From the NCBI GenBank assembly GCA_947624925.1, contig CANQMG010000004.1, positions 1-32,719 of the forward strand: a stretch of 32,719 nt of DNA, written 5' to 3'. Below are positions 27,825 to 32,719 of the stretch, one piece after another (positions within the stretch are counted from its first letter, which is position 1; the number at the start of each line of letters is the position of its first letter). Both the position numbers and the translations under genes were made by a program. The DNA is from an uncultured Clostridia bacterium. GTDB taxonomy: Bacteria > Bacillota > Clostridia > TANB77 > CAG-508. The notes under the pieces were generated by a model. It saw only the letters and a list, made by a program, of their open reading frames with translations. It had not been told where the DNA came from and did no database searches.

Positions 27825-27849
27825 TAAATTTTTATATTTGTTTTCTCAA

Positions 27850-27945
27850 TTATTTTATAATTTTCCAATATCCTGCTTTATCCGTTCCTATTCTTTGTAA
27901 TATTTCTTTTTCTTTTAAAATTTTATCCCATAATTTATCTTTTTA
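27850..27945 (-). pseudogene. C-terminal relic of a winged-helix-containing protein (possibly AAA_4/RecG-like)
   Basis: An open stretch of 31 codons with no start, ending at 27850, encodes KLWDKILKEKEILQRIGTDK then AGYWKIIK. The GI/ILxRIGxDKxGYW(K/E)I ending is typical of the last winged-helix of AAA_4-type putative DNA-binding ATPases and related proteins. It is preceded by a stop in frame and has no ribosome site, so it is a leftover 3' end. With the inverted-repeat element at 27700-27824, it fills most of the gap between uvrB and the transporter gene. I see nothing else in 27687-27984. Confidence 0.5.
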
Positions 27946-27984
27946 CAATTAATATATCAATTAAACTAGTGCATTTATTAAATT

Positions 27985-28827
27985 TTATCCATTTATTAAG
28001 AATATACTAATCATTATCAATAAAGCCGCAAATACCTTTTTTAATAGATCATTCCTTTCTTTTAAGAATATATATCCAACAATTACATTTCCAATAACAG
28101 ATAAAGAACATAAAGGAGCTACAGATGTTACATCTCCTAATTGATATGCTCTTAACTGAATTGCTATCATTGTTCCCCAACATATACTAGTTATTATTAT
28201 TGCTTTTTTATCACCATTTGCATATTCATTTTTCAAGTTTGAAAATTTTATTTTTTCTAAAATGGAAATTAAAAAAGCTGGAATTAAAGATGTTAACATC
28301 GCATAAATTGCTAAATTAAAATTATCTGAAATATTAACATCTAAAAACAATGCTATAGATAGTGCAATATTAGATAATACTCCTAGAAAAACATATTTAT
28401 TTAGTTTTTGCTCTCCCTTTTTATAAAATATAAGGAAATTACTAAATATAATTAAACTTGCTCCTATTATTTTTTTTAAAACAAATGGTTCTTTAAAAAA
28501 GAATAAGCCAGCTAATATCATAAACACAGTGGATAATTGATTAATGATACTAAATGTTGATGCTTCTATCCCATTTCTTACTGTTGTATTGATTCGATCT
28601 GAAAGAGCATAAAAAACACAAGATACAATTAGCAATAAGTAAACTTTCCAATCTGTTGTAATAGTAAATTTAAAACAAGGTAATAATATTAATGCAAAAA
28701 TGCTTGCCATAAATTGTAATAAAACTGTTAATGCTCCATCATTTTTAGATTTTTTTGTCGCAATTTTATAAAATTGCGTATATAGTATACTTAAAATTAT
28801 ATATATTACTACAAAAAAAAGCCACAT
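27985..28827 (-). CDS. EamA/DMT-family transporter
   Basis: A 280-residue membrane protein with about ten hydrophobic helices in two homologous halves, as in drug/metabolite transporters. Each half ends in a typical motif: FKEPFVLKKIIGASLIIFSN in the first, FLKERNDLLKKVFAALLIM in the second. I prefer the ATG at 28825-28827, which has GGAG ten bases upstream, over one seven codons earlier with no ribosome site. The substrate cannot be told from sequence. A likely extended -10 promoter lies at 28914-28922, and a small hairpin (28890-28907) is at the 5' end of the transcript. Confidence 0.88.
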   Translation of the reverse strand: MWLFFVVIYIILSILYTQFYKIATKKSKNDGALTVLLQFMASIFALILLPCFKFTITTDWKVYLLLIVSCVFYALSDRINTTVRNGIEASTFSIINQLSTVFMILAGLFFFKEPFVLKKIIGASLIIFSNFLIFYKKGEQKLNKYVFLGVLSNIALSIALFLDVNISDNFNLAIYAMLTSLIPAFLISILEKIKFSNLKNEYANGDKKAIIITSICWGTMIAIQLRAYQLGDVTSVAPLCSLSVIGNVIVGYIFLKERNDLLKKVFAALLIMISIFLING

Positions 28828-28889
28828 TATAAAAATTCTCCATATCAATTATCTTATTTTTATCTATCATTTTTTAACGGTTTTTTCAA

Positions 28890-28907
28890 AAGCAAACAAT
28901 TTTGCTT
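28890..28907 (-). other. Short perfect hairpin, 5' leader of the transporter gene or ymdB terminator
   Basis: AAGCAAA (28890-28896) and TTTGCTT (28901-28907) are exact complements with a 4-base loop. On the minus strand it lies just downstream of the TATAAT at 28914-28919 and is followed by only a short T run. It may stabilise the 5' end of the transporter mRNA or weakly terminate transcription from ymdB. Confidence 0.4.
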
Positions 28908-28913
28908 AAGTAT

Positions 28914-28922
28914 ATTATAACA
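28914..28922 (-). promoter_or_regulatory. Extended -10 promoter of the EamA transporter gene
   Basis: On the minus strand the sequence reads TGTTATAAT, a TGn-TATAAT extended -10 element. No good -35 is present at 17 bases (TAAGGT), which is common for extended -10 promoters. Confidence 0.45.
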
Positions 28923-28939
28923 CAAATGGTGTTTCTACC

Positions 28940-29704
28940 TTAAATATTTATTCTGCATACACTAATAGTCTTTCCAGTCTGTTCATCAATTTCAAATATA
29001 CATCCATTAAAACAACAATTTTCGTCACTACAAAATTTAGAGTCGTCTTTAAGTTCTTTTCTATATCTTTCTACTTCAAATTCTAGGTCATAACCTATTC
29101 CAGAATTTATTGGTCCACACATTCCAATGTCTGTTATATAACCAACTCTACCATACAATATCTGTTCATCTGCTGTGGGTATATGTGTATGTGTACCAAA
29201 TAAAATAGATATTTTATCTTTAAGAAAATATGCCATTGCTCTTTTTTCATTTCCATATTCACTATGAAAATCAATTACTCTTATTTTTATGTCATCATCA
29301 ATTTTTGAAATTACTTCATCTATTGTATTGAAAGCATTTAGTGATTCTCCTAGTCCTTTTCCTAATATATTAGATACAAAAATCTTATTTCCACCGTATT
29401 TATAAATAGCATATCCTTTATTTATTGTTTCTCTTTTATAATTTATTGGAACCAATAATCTGTAATCATCTATTTCATATATATCTTTATTAGAATATGT
29501 ATGATTACCCATTGTAACTACATTAACACCTGCATTTATTATTCTTTCAAATATATTTTTGGTAATTCCCCTAGCATTATCTGCATTTTCTCCATTAGCT
29601 ACTATAAAATCTATTAAAAATTCTTTTTTTATTAATGGCAAATCTCTTTCTATTCTTTTTACAGCATTTTCACCTACAATATCACCTATTGCCAAAATTT
29701 TCAT
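28940..29704 (-). CDS. ymdB: YmdB-family metallophosphoesterase
   Basis: Binuclear-metal phosphoesterase related to Bacillus YmdB, a 2',3'-cyclic-nucleotide phosphodiesterase that affects biofilm and motility decisions. I choose the ATG at 29702-29704 (254 residues, GGAG six bases upstream) over one four codons earlier that abuts the ribosome site. Metal-binding motifs are visible: ILAIGDIVGE near the start, ANGENAD, MGNHTYSN, DFHSEYGNEK and GTHTHIPTAD. The C-terminus carries an extra cysteine-rich segment (CSDENCCFNGC) that I do not recall in YmdB and that may bind metal. It stands alone, without the rny (RNase Y) neighbour seen in Bacillus. Confidence 0.9.
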   Translation of the reverse strand: MKILAIGDIVGENAVKRIERDLPLIKKEFLIDFIVANGENADNARGITKNIFERIINAGVNVVTMGNHTYSNKDIYEIDDYRLLVPINYKRETINKGYAIYKYGGNKIFVSNILGKGLGESLNAFNTIDEVISKIDDDIKIRVIDFHSEYGNEKRAMAYFLKDKISILFGTHTHIPTADEQILYGRVGYITDIGMCGPINSGIGYDLEFEVERYRKELKDDSKFCSDENCCFNGCIFEIDEQTGKTISVCRINI

Positions 29705-29728
29705 TTCATTCTCCATCCTTATACATTT

Positions 29729-29842
29729 TTATCCAGAATATCTACAAAGTATTGCTTCTAATCCAATATTTATATCAATTAACCTTTTTTTATAATTTTT
29801 ATCTAATAATATAAATTCATATATTATATTTTTTAATACTAC
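29729..29842 (-). other. Unidentified short open stretch, possible relic
   Basis: After a strong AAGGAG (29842-29847) an open frame of about 37 codons reads LKNIIYEFILLDKNYKKRLI then DINIGLEAILCRYSG and stops at 29729. There is no ATG, GTG or TTG at the right distance from the ribosome site. This is either a small gene whose start codon is lost or chance. I do not recognise it. The remainder of 29705-29886 shows nothing else. Confidence 0.25.
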
Positions 29843-29886
29843 TCCTTATTAAATCCTATTTATTTCTTAAAAAAACTCTTTTATTT

Positions 29887-29991
29887 TTAATGGTATTTTT
29901 TACATATTTCATTTATAAAATAATCAAAAAATTTTATATCATTCATATATTTAAGATGCCATTGTACTGCTATTATATTTTTATTTTCATT
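29887..29991 (-). pseudogene. C-terminal relic of a peptidase C26 / class I glutamine-amidotransferase-like gene
   Basis: Thirty-four codons, overlapping the methyltransferase 3' end by 19 bases in another frame, encode NENKNIIAVQWHLKYMNDIK then FFDYFINEICKKYH. This matches the C-terminus of gamma-glutamyl-gamma-aminobutyrate hydrolase-type proteins (…VQWHPE…FFxYFI). The catalytic His is kept, but the usual Pro-Glu after it is Leu-Lys, so the acidic member of the triad is gone. No start or ribosome site is present. It pairs with N-terminal remains of the same family at 30992-31292. Confidence 0.75.
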
Positions 29992-30812
29992 ATTGCTACA
30001 ATTCCATCTTCCAATGATTTTTCTATATTTTGATTAATAATTCCAAATTTATTTATAGAATACAATTCATCGATAACTTCATTAAATTTATGTATTTCTA
30101 CAACATCAAAGCCTATATCTCCAAAGAAACTTTTTATATGATTTATATCTTCAAAACGGTCAAGTATATTGTTTCTATTCGTTGTTTTTGTTAAATTTTT
30201 ATTAAAATTTGGTAATGCTGCATTTTCTGATTGAATAAATTTTTTTGGCGTAACATCACATGTAATCCAAATTCCACCATGTTCTTGTAAAATTTTATAT
30301 ATATTTTGTGCTACTCTTGCTTTTTCACTAAATGATAAATATCTAAATAATCCTTCATTAATAATAACTACTTCTCCAGAATTTAGCATAGAATTACATC
30401 TTTCAAAATCACTGTACCTAAGTGCATTTCCATCAACAATTTTTAAATTACCTAACGTATTTATATTTAAATCATCTATAATTTTTTTCTTTGTATTAAC
30501 TATTTTAGGTAAGTCCATTTCAATATAGTTGTAACCTTTTTGAGAATATATAATGCCTCTTGAAACATATCCACTAGCAAGTTCTAAAACTTGCTTAATG
30601 TTTGATTTATCTAATAATCTATTAGTCAATTTGTATCTAGCCTCTATTTCAGTTGCTAAATTTTTATTTAAAGAAACATTTTTAATTTCTTTTCTTATAT
30701 ATTTTGTTAATAGTTTATAAATGTCTTTTTCATATGGTATATCTGTAAATGTTCTTGGATATGATGTAACTATAGCAGTTGGAATAATTTCTTCATATTC
30801 TTTATCATTCAT
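29973..30812 (-). CDS. Class I SAM-dependent methyltransferase (LCM/PPM-like family)
   Basis: A 279-residue cytoplasmic enzyme with the SAM-binding motif VLELASGYVSRG (75-86) and the next acidic strand YIEMDLP (96-102). These match the leucine carboxyl methyltransferase-like family (PF04072 type), often annotated as polyketide O-methyltransferase. The substrate is unknown. The ATG follows GAAAGGTGAT. It lies between two relics of one peptidase C26 gene (30992-31292 upstream, 29887-29991 downstream), which suggests it was inserted or that a rearrangement removed the middle of that gene. Its last residues (EDGIVAIMKIKI) abut the relic. Confidence 0.85.
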   Translation of the reverse strand: MNDKEYEEIIPTAIVTSYPRTFTDIPYEKDIYKLLTKYIRKEIKNVSLNKNLATEIEARYKLTNRLLDKSNIKQVLELASGYVSRGIIYSQKGYNYIEMDLPKIVNTKKKIIDDLNINTLGNLKIVDGNALRYSDFERCNSMLNSGEVVIINEGLFRYLSFSEKARVAQNIYKILQEHGGIWITCDVTPKKFIQSENAALPNFNKNLTKTTNRNNILDRFEDINHIKSFFGDIGFDVVEIHKFNEVIDELYSINKFGIINQNIEKSLEDGIVAIMKIKI

Positions 30813-30991
30813 TTTAAATTATCACCTTTCTAAAATTAAATTGCTAAGGTATTTATATCATATATTTATATAAAAATCTATAATTGTGATAAATTTTTCA
30901 ATATTATTATTGTCTTTAGTGTTGACTTTTATTGTTAGTATAATACTTTAAAATTATAAATAATAAGTTTTAATAAAGAATTTTATGATTT

Positions 30992-31292
30992 TTATTTTTT
31001 TATGTTATTTAAAAAATTATAAATTTCGTTTGCTAATGTTTCTTCTTTTTTCATCATATGAGTTGTTCATTATAATTTTAGGATTTATATCTCTATTGCA
31101 CTATCTATTACAATTAGTCCATCACAAATATTAACAACTTCTTCTAAATTAGTTAGTGAACTAACTGGAAACAATAATACATTAAGTTTTTCAAATATAT
31201 CCTTAAATTCTTTATCTATAAAATATTTTTCAGTACCTTCTTCAGATAATCCATATCTTTCTAGTTATTGCTAATATTATATTCTTCTTCAA
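30992..31292 (-). pseudogene. N-terminal relic of a peptidase C26 (gamma-glutamyl-GABA hydrolase-like) gene
   Basis: Read with at least three frame changes, this region yields a recognisable C26 N-terminal half: KKNIILAITR, then GLSEEGTEKYFIDKEF, then VLLFPVSSLTNLEEVVNICD followed by GLIVI. After another shift come DINPKIIMNNSYDEK and EETLANEIYNFLNNIKK. The order and spacing follow C26 proteins (…Y(I/F)…IPLLFP…CDGL…DI(N/D)P…). It stops just before the region that would carry the nucleophile (GxCRG). No ATG start remains, and a TTG at 31290-31292 is the only candidate. The rest of the gap, 30813-30991, is AT-rich and shows only the methyltransferase ribosome site. Confidence 0.7.
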
Positions 31293-31300
31293 TTTTTATA

Positions 31301-31657
31301 TTATTTATGAAAAAACAACTTTATTTTGCTAATAATTTTACTAAAGAATGACTCTTTATGAGCTAATAATACTGACATATTCATATCTTCTTCTTTTTTT
31401 GTTCTAGAAGTATCATTCTTTTTATTAAAAATATTTTCTGGATTATACTGCTCTAATTTTTGTTTTTCTTTATGTTCTTCTATTTCTTTAATTTCCTTTA
31501 TTTGTCTATTTATTTCTACTATATCATCGTGATTTTTTTGAAATAACTCTTTTACTACTAAAAGTCTTTCGTCATTAGGGTCTATTTTATTTTCTTTTAA
31601 CTTATCTAATTTATCACATAATATTTTATATTTCCTCGTTTTTAAATCAAGTTCCAT
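31301..31657 (-). CDS. Small charged coiled-coil protein, function unknown
   Basis: 118 residues, rich in Lys and Glu. Residues about 10-75 form likely helical coiled coil (KLDKLKENK… and EINRQIKEIKEIEEHKEKQK), followed by a polar linker and a C-terminal amphipathic basic helix (FFSKIISKIKLFFHK) that could touch membrane. The ribosome site is weak (GTAGGTC). It follows the HAD gene by 21 bases. I do not recognise a family, and the gene may be poorly expressed. Confidence 0.6.
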   Translation of the reverse strand: MELDLKTRKYKILCDKLDKLKENKIDPNDERLLVVKELFQKNHDDIVEINRQIKEIKEIEEHKEKQKLEQYNPENIFNKKNDTSRTKKEEDMNMSVLLAHKESFFSKIISKIKLFFHK

Positions 31658-31678
31658 AGTTAGACCTACAAGTCTCGT

Positions 31679-32398
31679 TTAGCTTAATAACTGTAAAATA
31701 TCCTTTAAATTATTCATTTTGTATGTGCTTAAAGTATCTATTATCTCTTGTGTTTTATACATATTTTCATCTACAACATTTAGTACTTCTATACCTGCAT
31801 TATTTGCAGCCTTTACTCCTTCTAAAGAATCTTCTATTATTAAACAGCTTTCTTTAGAAACATTTAACTTTTCTATTACCTTTAAATAAATTTCAGGATT
31901 AGGTTTTTTCTTTGTAACATCTTCATAAGTTAAAATTAAATCAAACATATCATATATTTTAAACTCTTTTATTAATTTTTGATTAATATTATTATATATA
32001 TCTATAATATTTTTTGGAGATAGAGTTGCTAAAACCAATGTATAACCCTTTTCTTTTAATTTTAGTACTAAATCTTTTGCAAACTCTTTATATTGAATTT
32101 TTTGAGAAACATATCTATATTCAATTTCACTATATAGTTTTCTTAAAAATTCTATGTTATGAGTTTCTGAACTATATTTATTATCTAAATACATAAGAAA
32201 ATTATCATATAAATCTCCTGGTATATTTTGATGTGCAAAATTATCCCAATCTTCTTGTATTTGATTCACAGGAATTAACTTTCCAGTAATTTCTTTTATC
32301 ATAACAGAATATATTTCATTAAACATATTCACTGAATCTATTAAAGTACCATCTAAATCAAATATAATTACTTTTTTATTATCCAATATTTTTTTCAA
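31679..32398 (-). CDS. HAD-family hydrolase (phosphatase-like)
   Basis: A 239-residue haloacid dehalogenase-superfamily enzyme, probably a small-molecule phosphatase of the phosphoglycolate phosphatase/beta-phosphoglucomutase-like type. Motif I is FDLDGTLIDS (nucleophile D14, acid/base D16). A helical cap follows. Motif II is LATLSP, motif III lies near KKKPNPEIY, and motif IV is IIEDSLEGVKAA. In the given sequence the only in-frame start is TTG (32396-32398). An ATG with ribosome site GAAAGGA lies 12-14 bases upstream, but in another frame. Deleting one A from the run of seven would give MKIEKILDNKK, the more natural start. The substrate cannot be predicted. Confidence 0.88.
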   Translation of the reverse strand: MKKILDNKKVIIFDLDGTLIDSVNMFNEIYSVMIKEITGKLIPVNQIQEDWDNFAHQNIPGDLYDNFLMYLDNKYSSETHNIEFLRKLYSEIEYRYVSQKIQYKEFAKDLVLKLKEKGYTLVLATLSPKNIIDIYNNINQKLIKEFKIYDMFDLILTYEDVTKKKPNPEIYLKVIEKLNVSKESCLIIEDSLEGVKAANNAGIEVLNVVDENMYKTQEIIDTLSTYKMNNLKDILQLLS

Positions 32399-32510
32399 TT
32401 TTCATTTTTCCTTTCTTGTTTTTACAAAAAGCTATGAAAGTTGTAATCATAGAAAATGCTTCAAAAACAACTCCTGCATATGACTTATAAATAGCAGCAT
32501 ATTATATACT
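32379..32510 (-). pseudogene. C-terminal relic of a membrane protein (YgjV-like?)
   Basis: Between pyrD and the HAD gene an open stretch encodes AAIYKSYAGVVFEAFSMITT then FIAFCKNKKGKMK. A few codons upstream, in another frame, it reads YNMLLF. The YN(x)L…YAGVVFE…S…I pattern resembles the last membrane helices of YgjV-type inner-membrane proteins. There is no start codon or ribosome site for it. Its end overlaps the start of the HAD gene. The family assignment is tentative. Confidence 0.4.
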
Positions 32511-32546
32511 CTACCTTGTATTTTTTATATATTTTTACATAACAAT

Positions 32547-32719
32547 TTAATTCATCTTTACAGTTCCAACAATGCTATTAACATCATCAATATTATGTTT
32601 TTCTAAATAATCAACTATTTCTTTCAATACATTAATACTAGTATATGGTGAATAAAAGTTTCCTGCTCCAATTGATACAGCAGTAGAACCAGCTAATAAA
32701 AATTCTATGGCATCATTAC
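32547..32719 (-). CDS. pyrD: Dihydroorotate dehydrogenase (3' end only)
   Basis: The last 56 codons of a gene that enters from the right edge. NDAIEFLLAGSTAVSIGAGN followed by FYSPYTS matches the C-terminal FMN-phosphate-binding strand and helix of class 1 dihydroorotate dehydrogenases (…DAIEF(I/L)LAGA(T)AVQ(V/I)G…NF…P). This enzyme oxidises dihydroorotate to orotate in pyrimidine synthesis. The stop is TAA at 32547-32549. No terminator is visible before the HAD gene. Confidence 0.8.
   Translation of the reverse strand, partial: NDAIEFLLAGSTAVSIGAGNFYSPYTSINVLKEIVDYLEKHNIDDVNSIVGTVKMN

Overview
The window looks like a chromosomal segment of a very AT-rich, low-GC Gram-positive anaerobe of the class Clostridia, probably an endospore former. 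The evidence is strong AGGAGG-type ribosome sites, sigma-A-like promoters, TAA/TGA stops under the standard code, a Bacillus/Clostridium-type DnaE and bifunctional Rel, and two sporulation genes (spoIIP and a ytxC-family gene). The species cannot be named from this sequence alone. No rRNA, tRNA, CRISPR array or intact transposon was found.

Layout. (1) 1-129 is the 5' end of a BRO-N/antirepressor-like gene, with its own promoter. (2) 381-6634 holds dnaE then secA (minus strand), ending in a hairpin terminator at 242-282. (3) 6814-7647 is a lone plus-strand gene for a repetitive coiled-coil protein, with a near-consensus promoter divergent from that of dnaE; a perfect 23-bp inverted repeat (7671-7735) closes it. 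(4) 7759-14880 (minus) is a probable operon recJ-rel-metallo-beta-lactamase-fold gene-hisS-spoIIP; the metallo-beta-lactamase gene is frameshifted. (5) 15064-20584 (minus) is a compact operon glmM-small membrane protein-priA-def-fmt, ending in a terminator at 15007-15037. (6) 20767-24988 (plus) holds a DUF4912 protein with a long Lys/Ser/Thr-rich tail, a GH57 glucan branching enzyme, a YtxC-family sporulation protein and a TraX-family membrane protein. (7) 24980-27686 (minus) is uvrB, frameshifted in its Walker A motif, then an acyl-ACP thioesterase. (8) 27687-32719 (minus) is looser and partly decayed. It holds an EamA transporter, a YmdB-type phosphoesterase, a LCM-type methyltransferase, a small coiled-coil protein, a HAD phosphatase and the 3' end of pyrD, interspersed with gene relics.

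How the genes fit together. The core operons cover replication and secretion (dnaE, secA), repair and restart (recJ, priA, uvrB), stringent response (rel), translation (hisS, def, fmt), and envelope precursor synthesis and spore engulfment (glmM, spoIIP). The DUF4912-GH57 pair followed by ytxC hints at glucan metabolism in a sporulating cell, but that is inference.

The most notable points are two single-base frameshifts in otherwise well-conserved genes, and relics of a peptidase C26 (class I glutamine-amidotransferase-like) gene on both sides of the methyltransferase gene. Also notable are a coiled-coil protein that switches from 11-residue to 14-residue repeats, a hairpin that covers the traX ribosome site, and an unexplained inverted-repeat element just upstream of uvrB. 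No wholly new defence or biosynthetic system is evident.
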